Shown here one piece after another: positions 31,300 to 41,719 of a DNA stretch of 64,000 nt. The notes under the pieces are model-generated. The model saw only the letters and a program-made list of their open reading frames with translations. It made no database searches and was not told where the DNA came from. Position 1 is the stretch's first letter. Each line of letters opens with the position of its first letter. Made by a program: the position numbers and the translations under genes. The stretch is taken from contig NC_080171.1 in NCBI RefSeq assembly GCF_950295315.1, forward strand, positions 110,456,378-110,520,377, in the 5' to 3' direction. This stretch comes from Erinaceus europaeus. Taxonomy: Eukaryota > Chordata > Mammalia > Eulipotyphla > Erinaceidae.

Positions 31300-32775
31300 T
31301 TCTCAGCTTTAAAATGGCAAGAGCTTTCATTTGGGACTCATAGGTTTTGAGAAGGCTTTAAGAATTCAGTTCCACTTTAGTTTTGCGTTTTGGAATTTTA
31401 ACTGTTTTGATAAATGTGTCCTTTACCCAAGGTTGTGTTTTTGTTCCAGTTAGAATATAAATCTCAGTGACATTTGCTTTTCAAATGAGCAGCCGGACTG
31501 ACTGTGCTGGCGGGACATTTTGTCCCATTATTCCATGAGTGATGCTTAAAGAGTAGCCCTTCCTCTGCCTCCCCTAGAATTAAATGTAACAAACATTCAG
31601 ACGGAGCTCATGCCAGGCCTGTGTTTCTCTTCTCCATGCATGTTTCCTCTGTGCCTGGATTAGAAAATAAACCGCCAAACACAATTACCCTTCAAGCAGG
31701 GCTGGCTTTAATTGTTGCAACTTTGGAATGTCCTATGGGCAGCAGTTTTGAATGATGGAAAGTCGGTCTTGGAGCTGATGAAAGGTGGGTTGGAGCTAAA
31801 AGGCCACCCTAAAGATGACCTGGGGATATTCCTGAGGGAGCTGGCTGTACCTGCTCTCTATCCCTGAGGCCAGGGATGTGCCTTCTCTCTGGGTAGTCAG
31901 ATCTACAGACCCAGTCCATGAAGTTCAGTTTGCAATATGAGATGCATTTGTACTTTACTCAAATGGACCAATTCTAGATAAGTTTTGCAGCCTCGAGGCT
32001 CAGGGGACAAAGCATTTCTTTCCTCTGCCCTCTCCAGCCATCCCTGACCTCAGCCACTGATGCCTGAGGCTAGAGGTAGGAGCACAGAAAGAAGCCACAT
32101 GCCTTAGATTTTTCTCAAAACCTGGTCTGAGGGGGGAAAAAAAAAGAAAAAGAAAACAGCATTAATCGTTGTTATTCCCTTGCATTGAACAAGCCCTCAC
32201 TGCTGGGAGGAGGGAATGTGAGCCCACTCTTACTGCATGCGTCCAGCAGAGTGGAGTCTCCAAGGGTGCCTGAGTCACTTCTGGGTCTACAGGCTGGTCT
32301 GACATCTGGACTGTTTGCCTAGCAACAGATGGCACTGAGAAACACAGTACCCACAGCTCAGCGGTGTGTACAGGTTGCGGGGGGAGGCAGGGGGCCAGGA
32401 TACTGAGTATCTGTGGGATGTGTCTCATTCTAGGAGGGGAAGCGCCAGGTGGGGCCGAGTTCCATAAACTTTCTCTACTCCCAGTTCCCTTTAGAGCTTT
32501 TGCATTTCCAGGCCAGAATCTATTTGCACCACACCTTTGCAACTGTTGGCTTTTCAAATCTGGGATTCTGAAGGTTCCCTTTAGGGGAAAGGTGTGCATG
32601 GTGGGGCCTACAGTACAGCTGCTTCTCTTCTCACTGGGGTTCAGGACTGCAGGAAACTTCAGGTTTTCCTGAAGATAGAGATCATATTCCTGTTTCTCCA
32701 TTATTTCGGGGTGATTTTGTACCAGTCAGGCTCTAATAGGAGAAACAGAACCAGCAGGAGTCATATCACTAGATT
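31300..32775. other. Longest stretch with no recognised repeat in the first half
   Basis: About 1.5 kb without SINE, L1 or LTR signatures. It includes an A-rich run at 32,131-32,158 and AT-rich motifs with TAATTG-type cores near 31,680-31,720. A 179-codon reverse frame (32,162-32,701) has no recognisable domain and ordinary noncoding composition. The stretch could be a host regulatory segment, but nothing in the sequence proves this. Confidence 0.45.
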
Positions 32776-32779
32776 TATC

Positions 32780-33245
32780 TTGGGACTAGGTGGTGGCACA
32801 CCTGGTAGAACAAACATGTTACTATGTGCAAAGACCCAACTGAATTCGAGATACCAATCTTGGACTTGCAGGGTGGAAGCTTCATGAGTGGCGAAGCAGT
32901 GCTGTAGGTCGGTGTCCCGTCTGTGCTGTCATCCTGTGTCCATCTGTTCCCCCCATTACTAGAGCATCACTCAGTTCTGACTTATGGTGGTGCAGGGGAT
33001 TGAATCTGGGATTTTGGAGCCTTGGGCACGAGAATCTTTCTGCATAATCATGATGCTATCAACCTCTACCCATCTCTTTGTTTAAACTTCTCTCTCTCTT
33101 TCTGTTTCTGTCTCTCACCCTCTGTCAGAAGGAAGAAAGGAGGGAGGGAGGGAATAAAGGATGAAAAAGCCACTGCGAACGGTGGAGGCATGCAGGTATC
33201 AAGCCCTAGTGATAGCACTAGTGGCACCAAAAAAAAAAAAAAAAA
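32780..33245 (+). mobile_element. SINE, B/A' type, split by a family C SINE
   Basis: The left part has 'aggtggtggcacacctggta' and 'gagtggcgaagcagtgctgt'. The right part resumes after 33,072 with CT-rich body and the A' 3' unit 'gtgatagcactagtggcacc' before an A-run. Confidence 0.72.
32955..33072 (-). mobile_element. SINE, family C, nested, reverse orientation
   Basis: 'agagcatcactcagttctga', 'caggggattgaatctgggat' and 'cataatcatgatgctatcaa' identify it. The outer SINE continues on both sides. Confidence 0.8.
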
Positions 33246-33639
33246 GGAAAGAAAAGAAAAAGTGATTTACCTCTAGGAGTTGGCTTGTGGAGTTGTGAGG
33301 GAAGTGAATACTAATAGGCAGGTGGTGTGGACACAGGCTGAGGTGGCCACCCACTGCAGAGCTTCCTATTCCTGCTCTGAGGTCATTCAACGCATCAGGC
33401 AGACCCACTCAGATCTCCTAGGGCAATTCCCAGCCTTCAAGGCAATTGGTGATGACTTTGAGTCACATATATACCATAAACTGTGACCCACATAGACCTG
33501 GGGCCACAGGAGACTCATCTTTTCTTTATTCAGTGCTTAATTTAATGCCTCATTAATGTTTGTGAAATAACCAAAGTTTTCCTTTGTAGCTAATTGCAGC
33601 GCTTAAATTTTAAATCAGACAAGTCTATCTAAAGAAGGC

Positions 33640-33775
33640 CAGGGATATAGGCTAATGGAAGCACAATGGTCTTGGTATGCCTGAGGCCCCAGACGTCCCA
33701 GGTTCAATCTCCAGCATCACAACATATGTCGTATCTAATTCTCTCACTGTCTCATGGAAATAAATCTTAAGAGGA
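33640..33775 (+). mobile_element. SINE, family C, diverged
   Basis: 'ggtatgcctgaggccccaga', 'cgtcccaggttcaatctcca' and a tail 'ggaaataaatcttaag' support it. Confidence 0.72.
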
Positions 33776-33816
33776 GGAGGAAGAGGGGAGGAAGAAGGAG
33801 AAAAAGAGAAGGAATT

Positions 33817-34100
33817 GGGAGTCGGGCTGTAGCGCAGCAGGTTAAGCGCAGGTGGCGCAAAGCACAAGGACCGGCATAAGGATCCCGGTTCGAACCCCGG
33901 CTCCCCACCTGCAGGGGAGTCGCTTCACAGGCGGTGAAGCAGGTCTGCAGGTGTCTGTCTTTCTCTCCTCCTCTCTGTCTCCCCCTCCTCTCTCCATTTC
34001 TCTCTGTCCTATCCAACAATGACAACAATAATAACTACAACAATAAAACAACAAGGGCAACAAAAGGGAATAAATAAATAAAATAAATATTAAAAAAAAG
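33817..34100 (+). mobile_element. SINE, family A, intact and young
   Basis: The copy is close to what I take as consensus: 'gggagtcgggctgtagcgca', GGTTCGAACCC B box, 'cacctgcaggggagtcgctt', 'ctgtcctatccaacaatgac' and 'gggaataaataaataaa'. A perfect 12-bp TSD, agagaaggaatt, lies at 33,805-33,816 and 34,101-34,112. Confidence 0.97.
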
Positions 34101-34105
34101 AGAGA

Positions 34106-34170
34106 AGGAATTGTACTCCTCTTATCCTATGGTCTTGTCAGTTTTTCCATTTTATAAATAAATACATTTA
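34106..34170 (+). mobile_element. L1 3'-terminal fragment
   Basis: 'ttgtactcctcttatcctat', 'ggtcttgtcagtttttccat' and 'aaataaatac' match the last bases of the L1 3' UTR seen at 8620-8680. Confidence 0.65.
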
Positions 34171-34502
34171 AGAAAAGGAGGAGGTGATGGAGGTTACCCA
34201 CTAACCCCAGACTTACAGTGACTGTGACTCATGGTGTTCCAGGCACGCGATTCTACAAGTTCACCTTATGTGGTGACTGGACATGATGATCCAATGTCCA
34301 GCTCAAAAACCCAGACAGGGCAGAACCTGGTGTCAGACTGGACATGTGACCTTATGGCCAGGGGACTGGTTTTTATTCCCTTTCCTGAGTCAGGGACACT
34401 ATGGGCTTGGGGACATTATAGTTGTTGGCCTCAGTACAAAGCAATTTTCCCCCCAAATGTGAATGCTGGGCAGTTTGTGGGGTGTACCAGAGGCATTTTG
34501 CT

Positions 34503-34820
34503 CCTTCCCTCCCTCCCTTCCTTCCTTCCTTCCTTCCTTCCTTCCTTCCTTCCTTCCTCCCTTCCTCCCTTCCTCCCCCTTCTCCTTTTTCCCTCCCTCT
34601 CTTCTTCCTCCCTCCCTCCTTCCCTTCCCTTCCCTTCCCTTCCCTTCCCTTCCCTTCCCTTCCCTTCCCTTCCCTTCCCTTCCCTTCCCTTCCCTTCCCT
34701 TCCCTTCCCTTCCCTTCCCTTCCCTTCCCTTCCCTTCCCTTCCCTTCCCTTCCCTTCCCTTCCCTTCCCTTCCCTTCCCTTCCCTTCCCTTCCCTTCCCT
34801 TCCCTTCCCTTCCTTCCTTT
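34503..34820. repeat. (CTTCC)n/(CCCTT)n long pyrimidine repeat
   Basis: About 320 bases: a (CCTT)n part, a mixed part, then about 38 near-perfect TTCCC units. The long Phe-Pro-Ser-Leu-type open frames across it are repeat artefacts. Confidence 0.98.
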
Positions 34821-34821
34821 C

Positions 34822-34935
34822 ACCAGGGTATTGCTTAGCTCTGGCTTATAGTGGTATGGGGGATTGAACCTGGGACCTCAGAGCCACAGGCAATAGAGTC
34901 TGTTTGCATAACCTTTATGCTATCTCCCTTGCCTT
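34822..34935 (-). mobile_element. SINE, family C, with the pyrimidine repeat at its tail
   Basis: 'agggtattgcttagctctgg', 'tgggggattgaacctgggac' and 'cataacctttatgctatctc' follow directly on the repeat. The usual A/G-rich tail is replaced by the expanded repeat. Confidence 0.85.
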
Positions 34936-35029
34936 GTTCTTTTTTTAAAATGCAGTGCTGCCAAGGAATGAAATTAGGGCCATAACCATGTGTGATACCA
35001 CTAAGCAACCCAATTTTCTATTCTTCACT

Positions 35030-35165
35030 TTTATAAGAGGAGAGAGAGACACCACAGCACCATTTAACTATTCGTGGAGCTCCCTTGTTACCATCCATGC
35101 TTCTCTCATGAGCTGCTGGGACTCACACCCAGGGTCTACTGTGTGAGCCATCTCCTGGCTCTCGG
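35030..35165 (-). mobile_element. SINE, family E, reverse orientation, diverged
   Basis: 'gagagagacaccacagcacc', 'atgagctgctgggactcaca' and 'gtgagccatctcctggctc' fit family E. Confidence 0.6.
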
Positions 35166-35264
35166 CCTGTTCTTCTCAAAGGCGATAATATTTTACTATT
35201 ACTAGTATAATATTATTGGTGTAATAGTGTAATATTATTGTTGCCTCTAAGAAATAGCAGCAGG

Positions 35265-35390
35265 TGTAGCTCTGGATGTGACACTTTGGGTATAGTGCAG
35301 GACTGTACTTGCTGTGCCTGGTTCTGTCCCTGGCACTGCATATACCAGGGCAGTGTGCTGTGGTCTTTTTCTCTCATAAAGAAAATAAAT
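35265..35390 (+). mobile_element. SINE, family C-like, diverged
   Basis: 'gtgcctggttctgtccctgg' occupies the B-box position and the tail reads 'aagaaaataaat'. It is weakly supported. Confidence 0.4.
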
Positions 35391-35662
35391 TGAGAGTCAA
35401 GCGGTAGCGCAGCAAATTAAGCGCAGGTGGTACAAAGTGCAAGGACCAGCTTAAGGATCTCGGTTCCAGCCCCCAGCTCCCCACCTGCAGGGAAGTCACT
35501 TCACAAGCGGTGAAGCAGGCCTGCAGGTGTCTGTCTTTTTCTTCCCCTCTCTGTGTTCCCCTCCTCTCTCCATTTATCTCTGTCCTATCCAACAATAATG
35601 ACTACAACAATAAAACAACAAGGGCAACAAAAGGGAATAAATAAATATTTTTTTTAAAAAAG
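35391..35662 (+). mobile_element. SINE, family A
   Basis: 'gtcaagcggtagcgcagcaa', 'ctcggttccagcccccagct', 'ctgtcctatccaacaataat' and 'gggaataaataaatatttt' show a complete copy. Confidence 0.94.
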
Positions 35663-35781
35663 AAAAAGAACATTTAAAATGTATAGAAGCTGGAAATCCT
35701 TGTTCCATCTAGATAATACAGCTCTGAGTTAGTAATTGGATTCATCCATCCCCAAAACATGACTTCATCTTTCCATTTCTT

Positions 35782-35968
35782 TAAAAAAATTTTTTTATTA
35801 TCTTTATTTATTGACTAAAGACAGCCAGAAATCAAGAAGGCAGGGGGAGATAGAGAGGAAGAGAGAGACCTGCTTCATCACTTACAAAGTTTTTTTCCTG
35901 CAGGTGGCAACTGGGGGCTCAAACCCAGGTCCATGTGAACTCAGCTAGGTGTGCCACTATCCACCCCC
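35782..35968 (-). mobile_element. SINE, family B, reverse orientation
   Basis: 'atttattgactaaagacagc', 'cctgcaggtggcaactgggg', 'ctcaaacccaggtccatgtg' and 'gtgtgccactatccacccc' identify it. Confidence 0.87.
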
Positions 35969-36222
35969 TCCATTACCTTTCTTAAAAAAACAACAAACTT
36001 GAGGCCTGTATAGTAACTCAGTGGTCTAAGACCCTGACTTTATTTCTTGGCATTGCATAAAATACAAAGGAGACGGGAACAGATAAAACATCATAAATGG
36101 TGGACCAGTTCTCTAACGCCTGTCAATCTAAGTAACAAAAACCCCCGCAAATTTATGAGGCAGAAGTAATAACTTGAATACGGCAAAATGCTCACATATG
36201 ATTTCCTTTCTCCACAGTTCTT

Positions 36223-36666
36223 TTTTTTTTTTTTTTTTAATTTTTTATTTAAGAAAGGATCAGTGAACAAAAGCATAAGGTAGGAGGGGTACAACTCCAC
36301 ACAATTCCCAACACCCAATCCCCATAACCCACCCCCTCCCATGGTAGCTTTCCCATTCTCTATCCCTCTGGGAGCATGGACCCAGGGTCGTTGAGGGTTG
36401 CAGAAGGTAGAAGGTCTGGCTTCTGTAATTGCTTCCCCACTGAACATGGGCGTTGACTGGTCGGTCCATACCCCCAGTCTGCCTCTCTCTTTCCCTAGTA
36501 GGGTGTGACTCTGAGGAAGCTGAGCTCCAGGACACATTGGTGAGGTCTTCAATCCAGGGAAGCCTAGCCAGCATCCTGGTGGCATCTGGAACCTGGTGAT
36601 TGAAAAGAGAGTTAACATGAAGCCAAACAATTTGTTGAGCAATCATGGATCCCAAGCTTGGAATAG
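36223..36666 (-). mobile_element. 5'-truncated L1 3' UTR with 14-bp TSD
   Basis: The perfect direct repeat tctccacagttctt at 36,209-36,222 and 36,667-36,680 bounds it. Poly-T at the left is the copied poly-A tail. The body ('gaggggtacaactccacaca', 'gggagcatggacccagggtc', 'gtaattgcttccccactgaa') matches the L1 3' UTR at 27,258. Confidence 0.93.
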
Positions 36667-36734
36667 TCTCCACAGTTCTTAAATGCGTCTGGTTACGCTT
36701 ATTGCTTCAACTTTTTCTCTGTATACACACTCTG

Positions 36735-36798
36735 CTTTCCCTTCCTTCTCCTCCTCCTCCTCCTCCCTTGTCCTTCTCTCCCCCCCCCCCCCCTTCAT
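36735..36798. repeat. CT-rich tract with C homopolymer
   Basis: (TCC)n-like sequence and a run of about 14 C. Confidence 0.85.
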
Positions 36799-36904
36799 GT
36801 CTTCTTTTTGGTAGGATAAGAATTGTTCAGATTAACTTTTGGAAATATTTTTCTACTGTTAATTTTGCAATATAATTACCAAAGGAGGGAAGGATAGGGG
36901 GGAA

Positions 36905-36980
36905 GAGAGGAGGAGCCACCAGGAGCAGAGGAATTGTGTAGGCCTGAGACCCAGCAGTAGCCCTAGTGAGAAGGAAGGGG
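36905..36980 (+). mobile_element. SINE, family A', 3' unit only
   Basis: 'gccaccaggagcagaggaat', 'ctgagacccagcagtagccc' and 'tagtgagaaggaagg' match the extra 3' unit of family A'. Most of the element is missing. Confidence 0.6.
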
Positions 36981-37204
36981 TACATAGAGAAAGAAAATCA
37001 GTGAATAGACTAAGTAAAGCAAAAACCAACTTTTGAACTGTAAGGTCAAATTAGTGTTTACTTTAAGAAGTAAGGAGAATGGGTAAATTGGATTTAAGGG
37101 ACCCATGATGATGGGTGGAAAGTAGATTTTTGATGGCAAACATAATACCATCTGCAAGGATGCTGATTTTAAAGCAGGTGCAGCTGGGGCATGTATAAAA
37201 TTAT

Positions 37205-37316
37205 GTTATTGGTGGGGGGGATAGCATAATGGTTAGGTATGCAAAGAGACTCTCATGCCTGAGGCTCTAAAGTCCCAGGTTCAGTCCCCTGTACCATCAA
37301 GCCAGAGCTGAGCAGT
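37205..37316 (+). mobile_element. SINE, family C, with repeat-expanded tail
   Basis: 'gatagcataatggttaggta', 'gtcccaggttcagtcccctg' and 'gccagagctgagcagtg' run straight into a (TTTCC)n repeat. Confidence 0.9.
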
Positions 37317-37440
37317 GTTTCCTTTCCTTTCCTTTCCTTTCCTTTCCTTTCCTTTCCTTTCCTTTCCTTTCCTTTCCTTTTCTTTTTTTTCTTTTCTTTT
37401 CTTCTCTCTTCTCTTTTATTTTCTTTCTTTCTTTCTTTTA
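37317..37440. repeat. (TTTCC)n then CT-rich repeat
   Basis: About 13 CTTTC units followed by irregular TTTC/TCTT sequence. Confidence 0.96.
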
Positions 37441-37464
37441 AATTATGCCATCGGTTATTTTAAC

Positions 37465-37751
37465 TTATTTTTTTCCCCCCTCCAGGGTTATTACTGGGGC
37501 TTGGTGCCGGCACTGTGAATCCACTGCTCCTTCGGTCTTTTTCTTTGTTTGTTTTTGGATAGGACAGAAACCGAGAGAGGAGGGGAAGATACAGAGGGAG
37601 AGAGAAAAATAGACACCTGCAGACCTGCTTCATCGCTTGTGAGGCAACGCCCCTGCAAGTGGGGAGCTGAGGGATCAGACCAGGATTCTTGCGCAGGTCC
37701 TTAGGCTTCGTACTATGTACGCTTAACCCAGTGTGCCATCACCCGGCTCCG
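37465..37751 (-). mobile_element. SINE, family A', reverse orientation
   Basis: 'ccctccagggttattactgg', 'gaatccactgctccttcggt', 'cacctgcagacctgcttcat' and 'gtgtgccatcacccggctcc' form a nearly complete copy. Confidence 0.9.
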
Positions 37752-38006
37752 TTTCTGTAATTTTAAAAGATCACCTTTTCAAAGGTTAATAATATAGAAA
37801 AAATTTTATAAGATTATGTTATCTATAATGAAAGGTTCCCCCCCCCCCCCAATTTAGTAGTCACCTATTTAAGGCATGTGCTTAATATGGACTAGGCAGT
37901 GGATTTGGGATGCCAGGAGAATTCTACCAACAACATAGTACTAGTTGATGGGGTTTAAAGTATGCTGGGGGCATTTCAGTTCTTTTGTTTCTATAAAAGT
38001 TCTTTG

Positions 38007-38315
38007 TGGTGGGGGCAGGCGGACGGGTGGTGGCACACCGGGTTAAGCGCACATAGTATGAAGTGTCAGGACCTGCCCAAGGTTCCCAGTTGGAGCCCGG
38101 GGCTCCCCGCCTGCAGGGAGGATGCCTCACAAGTGATGAAGCAGATCTGCAGGTGTGTCTCATTCTCTGACCCCCTCTGTCTTCCCCATCTCTCAATTTC
38201 TCTCTGTCCTATCTGAAAAAACTGAAAGAAAAAAAAAATAGCCACAGGAGCAGTGGATTCATACATAGTACAGGTTCCAAGCCCCAGCCATAACTCTGGA
38301 AGAAAAAAAAAAATA
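38007..38315 (+). mobile_element. SINE, family A', TSD-flanked
   Basis: 'cgggtggtggcacaccgggt', 'ctctgtcctatctgaaaaaa', then the A' 3' unit 'gccacaggagcagtggattc' and 'ataactctggaag'. The repeat aagttcttt occurs at both ends (37,998 and 38,319). Confidence 0.88.
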
Positions 38316-38846
38316 ACAAAGTTCTTTCCTTGTAAATGTTGCTTCACATTTTAGCAGGTGTCCCCCCCAATTAAAAAAAAAAAAAACCCATAGTTTTCTC
38401 AGAATATTATCTCACATCTACAGTAATTGGTAATTATTTGCATTTACAAAAGATCATTCATTTAACCCATGAATTAACCACTGGGTCCTGCCTCAGAAAG
38501 TTGCCTGACATCATTGTGAGATTGTATAAATGAGCCATAATATATTTTGGGATTTTAAAGATACATTTTCTTATTTACACAGATAAAAATGTTGGCATGA
38601 CAGGGTTAAAAAATACTATGGTATAGGAAATGAAAATGTGGTGAGACATAGACTTACATGGAAAAATTTATAAAATGACAACATGGTGGCAGACACTCCT
38701 GTAGAAATGCCCTGTAGACACTTCCCATCATCCTGTGAGAGGGAAAGGGGTGGACTCCCTATTTCATATGTAGCCTGTGGCCAGCTTGGTTCTTAGGGAC
38801 TTCAGAGAACAGAGCCATACACAGGGCATATAAAACTCTCTTCTGG

Positions 38847-39055
38847 GGGGCCAGGCGGTGGCACACCTGGTTAAGCGCACACATTACAGTGCACAAGGTC
38901 CCAGGTTCAAGCCCCTGGTCCCCACCTGTAGAGGGAAAGTTTCACAAGTGGTGAAGTAGGGCTGCAGGTATCTGTCTGTCTTCCTCTCCCTCTCTATCTC
39001 CCCCACTCCTCTCAATTTCTCTCTATCTCTATCCAATAATAAACAAACAAACAAA
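38847..39055 (+). mobile_element. SINE, family B, TSD-flanked
   Basis: 'ggccaggcggtggcacacct', 'gtcccaggttcaagcccctg', 'caagtggtgaagtagggctg' and 'tctatccaataataaac' followed by (AAAC)n identify it. A repeat of ctcttctgg lies on both sides. Confidence 0.92.
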
Positions 39056-39269
39056 CAAACTCTTCTGGAAGATCAGTTATTTCTTTGGCAGCAGAGTGTG
39101 TGTGTTGGGGGCGAGGGTTGGCAGTGGACGAAGAGCAAAATCTGCTAGTTTCCCGACCCTATAGTGCTTACAAAGAAGGGCTCCCATTTTACTGTCTTTG
39201 GCATTTGTGACTTAAGACTGACTTAATGCCTTTCAATGTGTTTGCTGATGGGGAGATCCTCCCCTCCCC

Positions 39270-39690
39270 TTATATATATTCTTGAATAGTAATTTACAGG
39301 GTTATAAAATAATAGGGGTGGGAGTCGGGTAGTAGCGCAGCGGGTTAAGTGCAGGTGGCGCAAAGCGGAAGGATCCCGGTTTGAGGCCCCCCCCCTCACC
39401 TGCAGGGGAGTCACTTCACAAGTAGTGAAGCCAGTTTGCAGTTGTCTGTCTTTCTCTCCCCCTGTCTTCCCTTCCTCTCTCCATTTCTCTGTGTCCTATC
39501 CAACAACTATGACAACAGAAACAACAATAAAACAACAAGGGCAACAAAAGGGATTAAGTAAATAAATAATATTTAAAAAAAGAGAATAGGGGTATATTTC
39601 CATACCACTCCTGCCAACAAAATTCTGTGCCCTACTTCCCTCCTGCAGTAACTAACTGCCATAGTTCTTCTAAGGTCATAAGTGTTGTAA
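39270..39690 (-). mobile_element. L1 3' end, split by a SINE
   Basis: The left piece 'gaatagtaatttacagggtt' and the right piece 'ccataccactcctgccaaca' with 'aactgccatagttcttctaa' correspond to the reverse-strand L1 3' end also seen at 42,519 and 56,728. Confidence 0.7.
39320..39584 (+). mobile_element. SINE, family A, inserted in the L1
   Basis: 'gtcgggtagtagcgcagcgg', a C-run in place of part of the B-box region, 'tcctatccaacaactatgac' and 'ttaagtaaataaataat' are present. The perfect 9-bp TSD aataggggt lies at 39,311-39,319 and 39,585-39,593. Confidence 0.94.
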
Positions 39691-39716
39691 ATGACGTCCA
39701 ATTAAAATTACATGTC

Positions 39717-39990
39717 AAGGTAAAAAATAGGGAGTTGAAGCAAGGCGTTTATTCTTTTGCAAAAGGGCGTGCCACCAACAGTGGCCATCAGGCAGAAGCA
39801 TGCCCCCTTCCCACGTCTCCCATCTTTTATACCTGAGGCAAAAATGTCTCCTCCATCCCTGGACCGGGCTTCAGAGCTCACAGTCTCCCAGTTGCTTAAA
39901 TAAGGAGAGGAGGAAGAGTCTGAGGATCTCTGCTGGAGGGTTAGCAAGCACTGCAAGGAGCTAAAGAACACAAAACTACTGGCCACAGGT
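39717..39990 (-). mobile_element. Probable solo LTR, reverse orientation
   Basis: On the reverse strand TATAAAAG (39,826-39,833) is followed about 70 bases later by AATAAA within 'aagaataaacgccttgctt', then a short U5 ending near '...accttgaca' at 39,717. This promoter-to-poly(A) spacing is LTR-like. The 5' edge is not resolved and no TSD was found, so boundaries are approximate. It has no coding content. Confidence 0.5.
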
Positions 39991-40079
39991 GGTTATAGAT
40001 AACAATTTATACAAAGAGTTTTGTACTGAATAGTTGTATTCATGTTCGTTTGAAGAGAAGACGTTCTAACCATCTCTCA

Positions 40080-40228
40080 CATAAGTGTGGATTTTCTTTA
40101 TTAAAGAGAAACATAAGAGGAGAGAGAAAGACAGACATCACTTTGGTACATGTGTGGCTGGAGATTGAACTCAAGACCTCATGCTTGAGAGTCCACTGCT
40201 TTATTCACTGCACCACCTCCCGGACTAC
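40080..40228 (-). mobile_element. SINE, family D, reverse orientation
   Basis: 'acataagaggagagagaaag', 'ttggtacatgtgtggctgga', 'gattgaactcaagacctcat' and 'cactgcaccacctcccggac' match family D. Confidence 0.88.
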
Positions 40229-40490
40229 AGGCATGAGAGTTTCTTGGCATAACCATTATGCTATGTACTCTTGTCCTAGGTTTTTAAAAAATTTTTATTT
40301 ACTTCATTTTAATGAGAGAAAGAGAGACAGAGACCAGAGCACTGTATAAAGTACTGTGTGCTAACTGATTGCCCCACGGAAGAGCACTGCTCAGCTCTTG
40401 TTTATGGTGGTGCTGGGGATTGAACCTGAGACATCAGAGCCTCAGGCATGAAAGCCTTTTTGCATAACCATTATGTTATCTCCCCAGGTC
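40229..40490 (-). mobile_element. SINE, family C pieces, reverse orientation
   Basis: A head piece (40,229-40,280, 'ggcataaccattatgctatg') is followed by a full copy at 40,285-40,490 ('gggattgaacctgagacatc', 'cataaccattatgttatctc'). A 36-bp insertion sits at 40,345-40,380 between two copies of agagcactg. Confidence 0.82.
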
Positions 40491-40499
40491 CTCAGGCTG

Positions 40500-41705
40500 T
40501 TTCCTCAAAACCACCCATCCTCCACTTCCAGGTCTCAGGCCGGATATTCCCATAGAAGCCTTTGTAAATAATATGAGCTGTGGCAGTCAGCCAGGTCTTC
40601 CAAGTGCAGTGTCTCCAGATGGTTTTCTTAGATCCTCTGGTGTTTCTTGTGTTTTGTTCCCCCACTGATCAGGGCTAAGTTTAAAAATGAGTAAGAACTA
40701 CCAACTTTGCTGAAAGTGTAAACATGCTGGACTCCTGTGGGGATCCTCAAGGTAGGAGTGTGACTTGGGGTTGCCTGTCCTAAACTTGCTTTCTGGCACC
40801 TTGGAGTGTCTGCTTATATATACAAGCAGCATGCAAGTGGTCAAAACACACATTTCCAGTCTCTGCTCTTCCAGCATTACCCAGGTTTCTCCAGCATTCA
40901 GAGCAGGAGGGGCTGCTTGCAAGGGCTTCTGTGTATTACAGACTTATTGCTTGTGGTGAAAACAGATGTGTATGTTTTTCTTATTGTCCTCTAGGTCTGA
41001 AAGCCACATGTTGTTTGTCACTGGCTTCTATACGGCCACAAGGAAACATTCTGGGTTGCAGCCATATGGAACTCTTACTTGAGCACATGACTGAAGTCCA
41101 GGACTCCCACTTCCCTTCATCTCTGGGAAGTCAGAGGACTGGGGGGGTGCCGTTCTCAGGGTTTGGCAGAGAAGAAAATACGTCTTGCTTTCCCCCCTCC
41201 TGCCAGGGTGGGCTGCTTCCTAATTGCAAACACATGCCTTTTCCAGGGCGGAGGGATGTATTTCACGTTCTGACCGGTGAGAGTCCTGTGTCTCGCCTCT
41301 GATGCCCTGTTTCTTGTCAAGGAAATGGGGTGTCACATACCAGGGAGAGATTTAGCTTCCCAGGGACAGGTGGGTATACCCCAAAGTGCGCCCAGATGCC
41401 CCTGTTGTGAGCAACACTGAGGGGCAATTTAATGAAATTGGGATTTGGTTGCATTTTAGTCACCCTCTATTTCCTCTTCCATTTTGGGTGAATGACTTTG
41501 AAGTCATTTAGATGATTTTGCTGTGAGTGTTTCGGTTGTCAGAAATAGGGGAGCTTTGGGGGTATGACAGATATGTGCTTTTCTGAGAACCTGTCTTAAC
41601 TAAATGAAGTCCTGCTAATTCATAGTCATCCTGCTAGTGTGGGCCTCTTTATTTGCCTCCTGTCTTGATGATAAAGGGTTTTGATTATGTAAAAAAAAAA
41701 AAAGT
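40500..41705. other. Low-repeat DNA
   Basis: About 1.2 kb with no recognised repeat. A 123-codon forward frame (40,931-41,302) has no recognisable domain and is not called as a gene. An A-run of 14 ends the stretch. Confidence 0.5.
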
Positions 41706-41719
41706 TAAAAGATATTTCT

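Noticed and set aside
32162..32701. A 179-codon reverse frame in repeat-free DNA
   Set aside because: No recognisable domain, overlaps frames on the other strand, and no clear splice or promoter context. Expression or homology would be needed before calling it.
34231..34867. Frames of 130-206 codons, including the second longest in the window
   Set aside because: They read through a (TTCCC)n repeat and a SINE; low-complexity peptide with no domain.
40931..41302. A 123-codon forward frame in low-repeat DNA
   Set aside because: No domain recognised; Cys-rich by chance and not supported by splice-site context.
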